A DNA stretch of 64,000 bases from Hydractinia symbiolongicarpus (lineage: Eukaryota; Cnidaria; Hydrozoa; Anthoathecata; Hydractiniidae), in assembly GCF_029227915.1 (NCBI RefSeq), contig NC_079877.1, positions 19,185,851 to 19,249,850 of the forward strand, given 5' to 3'. The position numbers and the translations under genes were made by a program. Shown here piece by piece: positions 22,452-35,966 of the stretch. How positions within the stretch are numbered: the first letter of the stretch is position 1; each line of letters opens with the position of its first letter. The notes under the pieces were generated by a model. It was not told the origin of the DNA, searched no databases, and worked only from the letters and a program-made list of their open reading frames with translations.

Positions 22452-23176
22452 CAAGGAAAACGACTTGGCACGTTGCGGTCCATTGAGAATGAAGGGACTA
22501 GACCAATGATACCATGCGCAGGCTTGTGGAACCACGTAATTTACGTGTAAGGCCTTTATTAGGCCGCAAAAGCCATATTACGGCTTTTAGAAGGCTATGC
22601 ACGTAGTTGACGGTGATATAAGGGCATGGCGCCATGGAAAACGACTTGGGACGTTGTAGATCATTAAGACTGCAAGGACTAAACCCATGGCAACCTGTGC
22701 GGACCCGTGGAACCACGTATTTTAAGTGTAGGGCCTTAATTATGTCGTAAAAGACCATATTACTGTTTTTAGAAGGCTTTGCACGTAGTTGAGGGTGAGA
22801 AAAGGCCATGGCGGCAAGGAAAACGACTTGGCACGTTGCGGTCCATTGAGAATGAAGGGACTAGACCAATGATACCATGCGCAGGCTTGTGGAACCACGT
22901 AATTTACATGTAAGGCCTTTATTAGGCCGCAAAAGCCATATTACGGCATTTAGAAGGCTATGCACGTAGTTGACGGTGATATAAGGGCATGGCGCCAAGG
23001 CAAATGACTTTGGACGATGTAGTCCTTTGAGACTGAGAGAACTAGACCAATAGGAAGCTGCGCGGACATGTGGAACCACGTAATTCACGTGTAAGCCTTA
23101 ATTAGGCCGCAAAAAGCCATAATACGGCTTTTAGAAAGCTTTGCAAGCAGTTGCCGGTGATATAAGGGCATGGCGT
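22452..23176. repeat. A2-D-A2-B satellite block
   Basis: Monomers are A2 22452-22632, D 22633-22814, A2 22815-22995 and B from 22996, which omits the usual B-C between A and D. The same order occurs at 18638 and at about 25721 (offset 3269, 18 monomers). The final B lacks one base (cgtgtaagccttaatt) and runs into a G-type end (gcaagcagttgccggtg). Confidence 0.87.
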
Positions 23177-25530
23177 CAAGAAAAACGACTTAGCACGTTT
23201 TTAGTCCATTGAGACTGCAAGGACTAGACCAATGCCAAGCTGCGCGAACACGTGGAACCACGTAATTCACGTGTAAGGCCTTTATTAGGCCGCAAAAGCC
23301 AAGTTACGGCTTTTAGAAGGGTATCCACGTAGTTAAGGGTGATATAAAGGCATGGCGCCATGGAAAACGACTTAGGACGTTGTAGATCATTATGACTGCA
23401 AGGACTAAGCCCATGGCAACCTGTGCGGCCCCGTGCAACGACGTATTTTATGTGTAGGGCCTTAATTATGTCGTAAAAGACCATATTACTGCTTTTAGAA
23501 GGCTATGCACGTAGTTGACGGTGATATAAGGGCATGGCGCCAAGAAAAACGACTTGGCACGATGCAGTCCATTGAGAATGAAGGGACTAGACCAATGATA
23601 CCATGCGCAGGCTTGTGGAACCACGTAATTTACGTGTAAGGCCTTTATTAGGCCGCAAAAGCCATATTACGGCTTTTAGAAGGCTATGCACGTAGTTGAC
23701 GGTAATATAAGGGCATGGCGCCAAGGCAAATGACTTTGGACGATGTAGTCCTTTGAGACTGAGAGAACTAGACCAATAGGAAGCTGCGCGGACATGTGGA
23801 ACCACGTAATTCACGTGTAAAGCCTTAATTAGGCCGCAAAAAGCCATAATACGGCTTTTAGAAAGCTTTGCACGTAGTTGATGGTGATACAAGGCCATGA
23901 CGCCAAGAAAACCGACTTGGAACGTTGTAGTCCATTGAGACTGAAAGGTCTAGACCAATGATGCCATGAGCAGTCTCGTGGAACTAAGTGATTAACGTGT
24001 AAAGCTTTTATTAGGCGGCAAAAGCCAAGTTACGGCTTTTAGAAGGGTATCCACGTAGTTAAGGGAGATATAAAGGCATGGCGCCATGGAAAACGACTTG
24101 GGACGTTGTAGATCATTATGAGGGCAAGGACTAAGCCCATGGCAACCTGTGCGGCCCCGTGCAACGACGTATTTTATGTGTAGGGCCTTAATTATGTCGT
24201 AAAAGACCATATTACTGCTTTTAGAAGGCTATGCACGTAGTTGACGGTGATATAAGGGCATGGCGCCAAGAAAAACGACTTGGCACGATGCAGTCCATTG
24301 AGAATGAAGGGACTAGACCAATGATACCATGCGCAGGCTTGTGGAACCACGTAATTTACGTGTAAGGCCTTTATTAGGCCGCAAAAGCCATATTACGGCT
24401 TTTAGAAGGCTATGCACGTAGTTGACGGTGATATAAGGGCATGGCGCCAAGCCAAATGACTTTGGACGATGTAGTCCTTTGAGACTGAGAGAACTAGACC
24501 AATAGGAAGCTGCGCGGACATGTGGAACCACGTAATTCACGTGGAAAGCCTTAATTAGGCCGCAAAAAGCCATAATACGGCTTTTAGAAAGCTTTGCACG
24601 TAGTTGATGGTGATACAAGGCCATGACGCCAAGAAAACCGACTTGGAACGTTGTAGTCCATTGAGACTGAAAGGTCTAGACCAATGATACCATGAGCAGG
24701 CTCGTGGAACTAAGTGATTAACGTGTAAGGCCTTTATTATGCGGCAAGAGGCCATAGTACGGCTTTTAGAAGGCTATGTTCGTAGTTGACGTTGATATAA
24801 GGCAATGGCGCCATGGAAAACGACTTGGGACGTTGTAGATCATTAATACTGCAAGGACTAAACCCATGGCAACCTGTGCGGACCCGTGGAACCACGTATT
24901 ATAAGTGTAGGGCCTTAATTATGTCGTAAAAGACCATATTACTGCTTTTAGAAGGCTATGCACGTAGTTGACGGTGAGAAAAGGCCATGGCGGCAAGGAA
25001 AACGACTTGGCACGTTGCGGTCCATTGAGAATGAAGGGACTAGACCAATGATACCATGCGCAGGCTTGTGGAACCACGTAATTTACGTGTAAGGCCTTTA
25101 TTAGGCCGCAAATGCCATATTACGGCTTTTAGAAGGCTATGCACGTAGTTGACGGTGATATAAGAGCATGGCGCCAAGGCAAATGACTTTGGACGATGTA
25201 GTCCTTTGAGACTGAGAGAACTAGACCAATAGGAAGCTGCGCGGACATGTGGAACCACGTAATTCACGTGTAAAGCCTTAATTAGGCCGCAAAAAGCCAT
25301 AATACGGCTTTTAGAAAGCTTTGCACGTAGTTGATGGTGATACAAGGCCATGACACCAAGAAAACCGACTTGGAACGTTGTAGTCCATTGAGACTAAAAG
25401 GTCTAGACCAATGATGCCATGAGCAGTCTCGTGGAACTAAGTGATTAACGTGTAAGGCTTTTATTAGGCGGTAAGAGGCCATAGTACGGCTTTTAGAAGG
25501 CTATGCTCGTAGTTGACGTTGATATAAGGC
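23177..25530. repeat. 13-monomer block T, copy 1
   Basis: It starts with an F monomer (caagaaaaacgacttagcac, gtttttagtccattgag), then D2, followed by ABC2D2 (23541, 726 bp) and ABCD units at 24267 and 24994. The block repeats at 27354-29707 (offset 4177, 23 monomers) and, less completely, at 29848-31970. Shared markers are gacggtaatataagg, ttaagggagatataaagg, gccaagccaaatgac, ttattatgcggcaagagg and ggccgcaaatgcc. The A2/D boundary logic is the same as in other ABCD runs. Confidence 0.9.
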
Positions 25531-27353
25531 AATTGTGCCATGGAAAACGACTTGGGACGTTGTAGATCATTAAGACTGCAAGGACTAAACCCATGGCAAC
25601 CTGTGCGGACCCGTGGAACCACATATTTTAAGTGTAGGGCCTTAATTATGTCGTAAAAGACCATATTACTGTTTTTAGAAGGCTATGCTCGTAGTTGAGG
25701 GTGAGAAAAGGCCATTGCGGCAAGGAAAACGACTTGGCACGTTGCGGTCCATTGAGAATGAAGGGACTAGACCAATGATACCATGCGCAGGCTTGTGGAA
25801 CCACGTAATTTACGTGTAAGGCCTTTATTAGGCCGCAAAAGCCATATTACGGCTTTTAGAAGGCTATGCACGTAGTTGACGGTGATATAAGGGCATGGCG
25901 CCATGGAAAACGACTTGGGACGTTGTAGATCATTAAGACTGCAAGGACTAAACCCATGGCAACCTGTGCGGACCCGTGGAACCACGTATTTTAAGTGTAG
26001 GGCCTTAATTATGTCGTAAAAGACCATATTACTGTTTTTAGAAGGCTTTGCACGTAGTTGAGGGTGAGAAAAGGCCATGGCGGCAAGGAAAACGACTTGG
26101 CACGTTGCGGTCCATTGAGAATGAAGGGACTAGACCAATGATACCATGCGCAGGCTTGTGGAACCACGTAATTTACATGTAAGGCCTTTATTAGGCCGCA
26201 AAAGCCATATTACGGCTTTTAGAAGGCTATGCACGTAGTTGACGGTGATATAAGGGCATGGCGCCAAGGCAAATGACTTTGGACGATGTAGTCCTTTGAG
26301 ACTGAGAGAACTAGACCAATAGGAAGCTGCGCGGACATGTGGAACCACGTAATTCACGTGTAAGCCTTAATTAGGCCGCAAAAAGCCATAATACGGCTTT
26401 TAGAAAGCTTTGCACGTAGTTGATGGTGATACAAGACCATGACGCCAAGAAAACCGACTTGGAACGTTGTAGTCCATTGAGACTGTAAGGTCTAGACCAA
26501 TGATGCCATGAGCAGTCTTGTGGAACTAAGTGATTAACGTGTAAGGCTTTTATTAGGCGGCAAGAGCCCATAGTACGGCTTTTAGAAGGCTATGCTCGTA
26601 GTTGACGTTGATATAAGGCAATGGCGCCATGGAAAACGACTTGGGACGTTGTAGATCATTATGAGTGCAAGGACTAAGCCCATGGCATCCTGTGTGGCCC
26701 CGTGCAACGACGTATTTTATGTGTAGGGCCTTAATTATGTCGTAAAAGAACATATTACTGCATTTAGAAGGCTATGCACGTAGTTGACGGTGATATAAGG
26801 GCATGGCGCCAAGAAAAACGACTTGGCACGATGCAGTCCATTGAGAATGAAGGGACTAGACCAATGATACCATGAGCAGGCTTGTGGAACCACGTAATTT
26901 ACGTGTAAGGCCTTTATTAGGCCGCAAAAGCCATATTACGGCTTTTAGAAGGCTATGCACGTAGTTGACGGTGATATAAGGGCATGGCGCCAAGGCAAAC
27001 GACTATGGATGTTGTACTCCTTTGAGACAGAGAGAACTAGAGCAATGGCATCATGCGCAGACTCGTGGAAATACGTGATTTTCGTGTAAGGCCTTAATTA
27101 GGCTGCAAAAGGCCATACTACGGCTTGTCGAAGGCTATGCAAGCAGTTGCCGGTGATATAAGGGCATGGCGTCAAGGAAAACGACTTGGGACGTTGTAGT
27201 TCATTGGGACTGCAAGGACTAGACCAATGGCAAGTTGCGCGAACACGTGGAACAACGTAATTCACGTGTAAGGCCTTTATTAGGCCGCAAAAGCCATATT
27301 ACGGCTTGTCGAAGGCTATGCAAGCAGTTGCCGGTGATATAAGGGCATGGCGT
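25531..27353. repeat. Satellite block with A2-D-A2-B and divergent G/H monomers
   Basis: From about 25,531 to 26,400 it repeats 22,262-23,130 at an offset of 3269. From about 26,990 it contains monomers rare in the first 45 kb: H (ctatggatgttgtactcctt, gagcaatggcatcatgcgc, gtggaaatacgtgattttcg) and G (gttcattgggactgcaagg, caagttgcgcgaacac, gcaagcagttgccggtg). These types are common after 45.9 kb, so this stretch looks like a relic or import of the divergent domain. Confidence 0.85.
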
Positions 27354-29715
27354 CAAGAAAAACGACTTAGCACGTTTTTAGTCGATGGAGACTGCAAGGA
27401 CTAGACCAATGCCAAGCTGCGCGAACACGTGGAACCACGTAATTCACGTGTAAGGCCTTTATTAGGCCGCAAAAGCCAAGTTACGGCTTTTAGAAGGGTA
27501 TCCACGTAGTTAAGGGTGATATAAAGGCATGGCGCCATGGAAAACGACTTAGGACGTTGTAGATCATTATGACTGCAAGGACTAAGCCCATGGCAACCTG
27601 TGCGGCCCCGTGCAACGACGTATTTTATGTGTAGGGCCTTAATTATGTCGTAAAAGACCATATTACTGCTTTTAGAAGGCTATGCACGTAGTTGACGGTG
27701 ATATAAGGGCATGGCGCCAAGAAAAACGACTTGGCACGATGCAGTCCATTGAGAATGAAGGGACTAGACCAATGATACCATGCGCAGGCTTGTGGAACCA
27801 CGTAATTTACGTGTAAGGCCTTTATTAGGCCGCAAAAGCCATATTACGGCTTTTAGAAGGCTATGCACGTAGTTGACGGTAATATAAGGGCATGGCGCCA
27901 AGGCAAATGACTTTGGACGATGTAGTCCTTTGAGACTGAGAGAACTAGACCAATAGGAAGCTGCGCGGACATGTGGAACCACGTAATTCACGTGTAAAGC
28001 CTTAATTAGGCCGCAAAAAGCCATAATACGGCTTTTAGAAAGCTTTGCACGTAGTTGATGGTGATACAAGGCCATGACGCCAAGAAAACCGACTTGGAAC
28101 GTTGTAGTCCATTGAGACTGAAAGGTCTAGACCAATGATGCCATGAGCAGTCTCGTGGAACTAAGTGATTAACGTGTAAAGCTTTTATTAGGCGGCAAAA
28201 GCCAAGTTACGGCTTTTAGAAGGGTATCCACGTAGTTAAGGGAGATATAAAGGCATGGCGCCATGGAAAACGACTTGGGACGTTGTAGATCATTATGAGG
28301 GCAAGGACTAAGCCCATGGCAACCTGTGCGGCCCCGTGCAACGACGTATTTTATGTGTAGGGCCTTAATTATGTCGTAAAAGACCATATTACTGCTTTTA
28401 GAAGGCTATGCACGTAGTTGACGGTGATATAAGGGCATGGCGCCAAGAAAAACGACTTGGCACGATGCAGTCCATTGAGAATGAAGGGACTAGACCAATG
28501 ATACCATGCGCAGGCTTGTGGAACCACGTAATTTACGTGTAAGGCCTTTATTAGGCCGCAAAAGCCATATTACGGCTTTTAGAAGGCTATGCACGTAGTT
28601 GACGGTGATATAAGGGCATGGCGCCAAGCCAAATGACTTTGGACGATGTAGTCCTTTGAGACTGAGAGAACTAGACCAATAGGAAGCTGCGCGGACATGT
28701 GGAACCACGTAATTCACGTGGAAAGCCTTAATTAGGCCGCAAAAAGCCATAATACGGCTTTTAGAAAGCTTTGCACGTAGTTGATGGTGATACAAGGCCA
28801 TGACGCCAAGAAAACCGACTTGGAACGTTGTAGTCCATTGAGACTGAAAGGTCTAGACCAATGATACCATGAGCAGGCTCGTGGAACTAAGTGATTAACG
28901 TGTAAGGCCTTTATTATGCGGCAAGAGGCCATAGTACGGCTTTTAGAAGGCTATGTTCGTAGTTGACGTTGATATAAGGCAATGGCGCCATGGAAAACGA
29001 CTTGGGACGTTGTAGATCATTAATACTGCAAGGACTAAACCCATGGCAACCTGTGCGGACCCGTGGAACCACGTATTATAAGTGTAGGGCCTTAATTATG
29101 TCGTAAAAGACCATATTACTGCTTTTAGAAGGCTATGCACGTAGTTGACGGTGAGAAAAGGCCATGGCGGCAAGGAAAACGACTTGGCACATTGCGGTCC
29201 ATTGAGAATGAAGGGACTAGACCAATGATACCATGCGCAGGCTTGTGGAACCACGTAATTTACGTGTAAGGCCTTTATTAGGCCGCAAATGCCATATTAC
29301 GGCTTTTAGAAGGCTATGCACGTAGTTGACGGTGATATAAGAGCATGGCGCCAAGGCAAATGACTTTGGACGATGTAGTCCTTTGAGACTGAGAGAACTA
29401 GACCAATAGGAAGCTGCGCGGACATGTGGAACCACGTAATTCACGTGTAAAGCCTTAATTAGGCCGCAAAAAGCCATAATACGGCTTTTAGAAAGCTTTG
29501 CACGTAGTTGATGGTGATACAAGGCCATGACACCAAGAAAACCGACTTGGAACGTTGTAGTCCATTGAGACTAAAAGGTCTAGACCAATGATGCCATGAG
29601 CAGTCTCGTGGAACTAAGTGATTAACGTGTAAGGCTTTTATTAGGCGGTAAGAGGCCATAGTACGGCTTTTAGAAGGCTATGCTCGTAGTTGACGTTGAT
29701 ATAAGGCAATGGCGC
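27354..29715. repeat. 13-monomer block T, copy 2
   Basis: It matches 23177-25530 at +4177 bp, nearly base for base, including the gacggtaatataagg and ttattatgcggcaagagg variants. One difference is cttggcacattgcggtcc near 29185 against cttggcacgttgcggtcc. The match ends in the last C monomer at about 29,707, just before the truncated monomer at 29716. Confidence 0.9.
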
Positions 29716-29794
29716 CATGGAAAACGACTTGGGACGTTGTAGATCATTATGAGGGCAATGACTAAGCCCATGGCAACCTATAAGGGCATGGCGT
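29716..29794. repeat. Truncated D2 monomer (79 bp stub)
   Basis: A D2 monomer starts normally (catggaaaacgacttgggac, gatcattatgagggcaatg) but after ggcaacct jumps to ataagggcatggcgtc, the end of another monomer. About 103 bp are missing. The lost length explains why copies 2 and 3 of block T are 2440 bp apart, that is 13 monomers plus 79 bp. Confidence 0.9.
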
Positions 29795-32698
29795 CAAGGA
29801 AAACGACTTGGGACGTTGTAGTTCATTGAGACTGCAAGGACTAGACCAATGCCAAGCTGCGCAAACACGTGGAACCACGTAATTCACGTGTAAGGCCTTT
29901 ATTAGGCCGCAAAAGCCAAGTTACGGCTTTTAGAAGGGTATCCACGTAGTTAAGGGTGATATAAAGGCATGGCGCCATGGAAAACGACTTGGGACGTTGT
30001 AGATCATTATGACTGCAAGGACTAAGCCCATGGCAACCTGTGCGGCCCCGTGCAACGACGTATTTTATGTGTAGGGCCTTAATTATGTCGTAAAAGACCA
30101 TATTACTGCTTTTAGAAGGCTATGCACGTAGTTGACGGTGATATAAGGGCATGGCGCCAAGAAAAACGACTTGGCACGATGCAGTCCATTGAGAATGAAG
30201 GGACTAGACCAATGATACCATGCGCAGGCTTGTGGAACCACGTAATTTACGTGTAAGGCCTTTATTAGGCCGCAAAAGCCATATTACGGCTTTTAGAAGG
30301 CTATGCACGTATTTGACGGTAATATAAGGGCATGGCGCCAAGGCAAATGACTTTGGACGATGTAGTCCTTTGAGACTGAGAGAACTAGACCAATAGGAAG
30401 CTGCGCGGACATGTGGAACCACGTAATTCACGTGTAAAGCCTTAATTAGGCCGCAAAAAGCCATAATACGGCTTTTAGAAAGCTTTGCACGTAGTTGATG
30501 GTGATACAAGGCCATGACGCCAAGAAAACCGACTTGGAACGTTGTAGTCCATTGAGACTGAAAGGTCTAGACCAATGATGCCATGAGCAGTCTCGTGGAA
30601 CTAAGTGATTAACGTGTAAAGCTTTTATTAGGCGGCAAAAGCCAAGTTACGGCTTTTAGAAGGGTATCCACGTAGTTAAGGGAGATATAAAGGCATGGCG
30701 CCATGGAAAACGACTTGGGACGTTGTAGATCATTATGAGGGCAAGGACTAAGCCCATGGCAACCTGTGCGGCCCCGTGCAACGACGTATTTTATGTGTAG
30801 GGCCTTAATTATGTCGTAAAAGACCATATTACTGCTTTTAGAAGGCTATGCACGTAGTTGACGGTGATATAAGGGCATGGCGCCAAGAAAAACGACTTGG
30901 CACGATGCAGTCCATTGAGAATGAAGGGACTAGACCAATGATACCATGCGCAGGCTTGTGGAACCACGTAATTTACGTGTAAGGCCTTTATTAGGCCGCA
31001 AAAGCCATATTACGGCTTTTAGAAGGCTATGCACGTAGTTGACGGTGATATAAGGGCATGGCGCCAAGCCAAATGACTTTGGACGATGTAGTCCTTTGAG
31101 ACTGAGAGAACTAGACCAATAGGAAGCTGCGCGGACATGTGGAACCACGTAATTCACGTGGGAAGCCTTAATTAGGCCGCAAAAAGCCATAATACGGCTT
31201 TTAGAAAGCTTTGCACGTAGTTGATGGTGATACAAGGCCATGACGCCAAGAAAACCGACTTGGAACGTTGTAGTCCATTGAGACTGAAAGGTCTAGACCA
31301 ATGATACCATGAGCAGGCTCCTGGAACTAAGTGATTAACGTGTAAGGCCTTTATTATGCGGCAAGAGGCCATAGTACGGCTTTTAGAAGGCTATGTTCGT
31401 AGTTGACGTTGATATAAGGCAATGGCGCCATGGAAAACGACTTGGGACGTTGTAGATCATTAATACTGCAAGGACTAAACCCATGGCAACCTGTGCGGAC
31501 CCGTGGAACCACGTATTATAAGTGTAGGGCCTTAATTATGTCGTAAAAGACCATATTACTGCTTTTAGAAGGCTATGCACGTAGTTGACGGTGAGAAAAG
31601 GCCATGGCGGCAAGGAAAACGACTTGGCACGTTGCGGTCCATTGAGAATGAAGGGACTAGACCAATGATACCATGCGCAGGCTTGTGGAACCACGTAATT
31701 TACGTGTAAGGCCTTTATTAGGCCGCAAATGCCATATTACGGCTTTTAGAAGGCTATGCACGTAGTTGACGGTGATATAAGGGCATGGCGCCAAGGCAAA
31801 TGACTTTGGACGATGTAGTCCTTTGAGACTGAGAGAACTAGACCAATAGGAAGCTGCGCGGACATGTGGAACCACGTAATTCACGTGTAAAGCCTTAATT
31901 AGGCCGCAAAAAGCCATAATACGGCTTTTAGAAAGCTTTGCACGTAGTTGATGGTGATACAAGGCCATGACGCCAAGAAAACCGACTTGGAACGTTGTAG
32001 TCCATTGAGACTGAAAGGTCTAGACCAATGATGCCATGAGCAGTCTCGTGGAACTAAGTGATTAACGTGTAAAGCTTTTATTAGGCGGCAAAAGCAAAGT
32101 TACGGCTTTTAGAAGGGTATCCACGTAGTTAAGGGAGATATAAAGGCATGGCGCCATGGAAAACGACTTGGGACGTTGTAGATCATTATGAGGGCAAGGA
32201 CTAAGCCCATGGCAACCTGTGCGGCCCCGTGCAACGACGTATTTTATGTGTAGGGCCTTAATTATGTCGTAAAAGACCATATTACTGCTTTTAGAAGGCT
32301 ATGCACGTAGTTGACGGTGATATAAGGGCATGGCGCCAAGAAAAACGACTTGGCACGATGCAGTCCATTGAGAATGAAGGGACTAGACCAATGATACCAT
32401 GCACAGGCTTGTGGAACCACGTAATTTACGTGTAAGGCCTTTATTAGGCCGCAAAAGCCACATTACGGCTTTTAGAAGGCTATGCACGTAGTTGACGGTG
32501 ATATAAGGGCATGGCGCCAAGCCAAATGACTTTGGACGATGTAGTCCTTTGAGACTGAGAGAACTAGACCAATAGGAAGCTGCGCGGACATGTGGAACCA
32601 CGTAATTCACGTGGAAAGCCTTAATTAGGCCGCAAAAAGCCATATTACGGCTTTTAGAAAGCTTTGCACGTAGTTGACGGTGATTAAGGGCATGGCGC
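29795..32698. repeat. 13-monomer block T, copy 3, with a further partial copy
   Basis: From 29848 to about 31,970 it repeats 27,408-29,530 at +2440 bp. The third copy lacks the gacaccaag variant of the other two and continues into a C2 monomer. From about 32,020 to 32,640 a C2-D2-A-B run repeats 30,570-31,190 at +1453. The final B monomer ends abnormally with gtgattaagggcatggcgcc, two bases short, at the join with the H monomer at 32699. Confidence 0.87.
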
Positions 32699-33605
32699 CA
32701 AGGCAAATGACTATGGATGTTGTACTCCTTTGAGACAGAGAGAACTAGAGCAATGGCATCATGCGCAGACTCGTCGAAATACGTGATTTTCGTGTAAGGC
32801 CTTTATTAGGCTGCAAAAGGCCATACTACGGCTTGTCGAAGGCTATGCACGTAGTTGAAGGTGATATAAGGGCATGGCGTCAAGGAAAACGACTTGGGAC
32901 GTTGTAGTTCATTGGGACTGCAAGGACTAGATCAATGGCAAGTTGCGCGAACACGTGGAACAACGTAATTCACGTGTAAGGCCTTTATTAGGCCGCAAAA
33001 GCCATATTACGGCTTGTCGAAGGCTATGCAAGCAGTTGCCGGTGATATAAGGGCATGGCGTCAAGAAAAACAACTTGGCACGTTATAGATCATTATGACT
33101 GCAAGGACTAAACCCATGGCAACCTTTGCGGACCCGTGGAACCACGTATTTTAAGTGTAGGGCCTTAATTATGTCGTAAAAGAGTATATTATTGCTCTTA
33201 GAAGGCTGTGCACGTAGTTGACGGTGATATAAGGGCATGGCGCCAAGAAAAACGACTTGGCACGATGCAGTCCATTGAGAATGAAGGGACTAGACCAATG
33301 ATACCATGCGCAGGCTTGTGGAACCACGTAATTTACGTGTAAGGCCTTTATTAGGCCGCAAAAGCCATATTACGGCTTTTAGAAGGCTATGCACGTAGTT
33401 GACGGTGATATAAGGGCATGGCGCCAAGGCAAACGACTATGGATGTTGTACTCCTTTGAGACAGAGAGAACTAGAGCAATGGCATCATGCGCAGACTCGT
33501 GGAAATACGTGATTTTCGTGTAAGGCCTTAATTAGGCCGCAAAAGCCATATTACGGCTTGTCGAAGGCTATGCAAGCAGTTGCCGGTGATATAAGGGCAT
33601 GGCGT
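32699..33605. repeat. Divergent G/H monomers inside the ABCD domain
   Basis: It contains five monomers: H (gactatggatgttgtactcc), G (gttcattgggactgcaagg), a D-like monomer with variants agagtatattattgctctta and gaaggctgtgcacg, an A, and a second H. The same types occur at 26,990-27,350 and are typical after 45.9 kb. The block separates block T from the long duplicate of 6560-8921. Confidence 0.85.
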
Positions 33606-35966
33606 CAAGAAAAACGACTTGGCACGTTTTTAGTCCATTGAGACTGCAAGGACTAGACCAATGCCAAGCTGCGCGAACACGTGGAACCACGTAATTCACG
33701 TGTAAGGCCTTTATTAGGCCGCAAAAGCCAAGTTACGGTTTTTAGAAGGGTATCCACGTAGTTAAGGGTGATATAAAGGCATGGCGCCATGGAAAACGAC
33801 TTGGGACGTTGTAGATCATTATGACTGCAAGGACTAAGCCCATGGCAACCTGTGCGGCCCCGTGCAACGACGTATTTTATGTGTAGGGCCTTAATTATGT
33901 CGTAAAAGACCATATTACTGCTTTTAGAAGGCTATGCACGTAGTTGACGGTGATATAAGGGCATGGCGCCAAGAAAAACGACTTGGCACGATGCAGTCCA
34001 TTGAGAATGAAGGGACTAGACCAATGATACCATGCGCAGGCTTGTGGAACCACGTAATTTACGTGTAAGGCCTTTATTAGGCCTCAAAAGCCATATTACG
34101 GCTTTTAGAAGGCTATGCACGTAGTTGACGGTGATATAAGGGCATAGCGCCAAGGCAAATGACTTTGGACGTTGTAGTCCATTGAAACTGCAAAGACTAG
34201 ACCAATGGCAAGCTGCGCGAACACGTGGAACCACGTAATTTACGTGTAAGAACTTTATTGAGCCGGAAAAGCCATATTACGGCTTTTAGAAGGCTATGCA
34301 CGTAGTTGACGGTGATATAAGGGCATGGCGCCAAGGGAAATGACTTTGGACGATGTAGTCCTTTGAGACTGAGAGAACTAGACCAATAGGAAGCTGCGCG
34401 GACATGTGGAACCACGTAATTCACGTGTAAAGCCTTAATTAGGCCGCAAAAAGCAATAATACGGCTTTTAGAAAGCTTTGCACGTAGTTGATGGTGATAC
34501 AAGGCCATGACGCCAAGAAAACCGACTTGGAACGTTGTAGTCCATTGAGACTGAAAGGTCTAGACCAATGATGCCGTGAGCAGTCTCGTGGAACTAAGTG
34601 ATTAACGTGTAAAGCTTTTATTAGGCGGCAAAAGCCAAGTTACGGCTTTTAGAAGGGTATCCACGTAGTTAAGGGTGATATAAAGGCATGGCGCCATGGA
34701 AAACGACTTGGGACGTTGTAGATCATTATGACTGCAAGGACTAAGCCCATGGCAACCTGTGCAGCCCCGTGCAACGACGTATTCTATGTGTAGGGCCTTT
34801 ATTATGTCGTAAAAGGCCATATTACTGCTTTTAGAAGGCTATGCACGTAGTTGACGGTGATATAAGGGCATGGCGCCAAGAAAAACGACTTGGCACGATG
34901 CAGTCCATTGAGAATGAAGGGACTAGACCAATGATACCATGCACAGGCTTGTGGAACCACGTAATTTACGTGTAAGGCCTTTATTAGGCAGCAAAAGCCA
35001 TATTACGGCTTTTAGAAGGCTATGCACGTAGTTGACGGTGATATAAGGGCATGGCGCCAAGGCAAATGAGTTTGGACGATGTAGTCCTTTGAGACTGAGA
35101 GAACTAGACCAATAGGAAGCTGCGCGGACATGTGGAACCACGTAATTCACGTGGAAAGCCTTAATTAGGCCGCAAAAAGCCATAATACGGCTTTTAGAAA
35201 GCTTTGCACGTAGTTGATGGTGATACAAGGCCACGACGCCAAGAAAACCGACTTGGAACGTTGTAGTCCATTGAGACTGAAAGGTCTAGACCAATGATAC
35301 CATGAGCAGGCTCGTGGAACTAAGTGATTAACGTGTAAGGCCTTTATTAGGCGGCAAGAGGCCATAGTACGGCTTTTAGAAGGCTATGTTCGTAGTTGAC
35401 GTTGATATAAGGCAATGGCGCCATGGAAAACGACTTGGGACGTTGTAGATCATTAATACTGCAAGGACTAAACCCATGGCAACCTGTGCGGACCCGTGGA
35501 ACCACGTATTATAAGTGTAGGGCCTTAATTATGTCGTAAAAGACCATATTACTGCTTTTAGAAGGCTATGCACGTAGTTGACGGTGAGAAAAGGCCATGG
35601 CGGCAAGGAAAACGACTTGGCACGTTGCGGTCCATTGAGAATGAAGGGACTAGACCAATGATACCATGCGCAGGCTTGTGGAACCACGTAATTTACGTGT
35701 AAGGCCTTTATTAGGCCGCAAAAGCCATATTACGGCTTTTAGAAGGCTATGCACGTAGTTGACGGTGATATAAGGGCATGGCGCCAAGGCAAATGACTTT
35801 GGACGATGTAGTCCTTTGAGACTGAGAGAACTAGACCAATAGGAAGCTGCGCGGACATGTGGAACCACGTAATTCACGTGTAAAGCCTTAATTAGGCCGC
35901 AAAAAGCCATAATACGGCTTTTAGAAAGCTTTGCACGTAGTTGATGGTGATACAAGGCCATGACGC
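33606..35966. repeat. Distant copy of 6560-8921 (13 monomers)
   Basis: This block matches 6560-8921 at an offset of 27046 bp, covering F, D2, A, E, B, C2, D2 and then ABCD units beginning at 34877 and 35604. The match ends at a monomer boundary: at 35967 the array switches to the caacaaaacc monomer otherwise found at 1089 and 3836. Part of the block (about 33,787-35,586) is itself repeated at +2724 bp (15 monomers). Confidence 0.88.
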
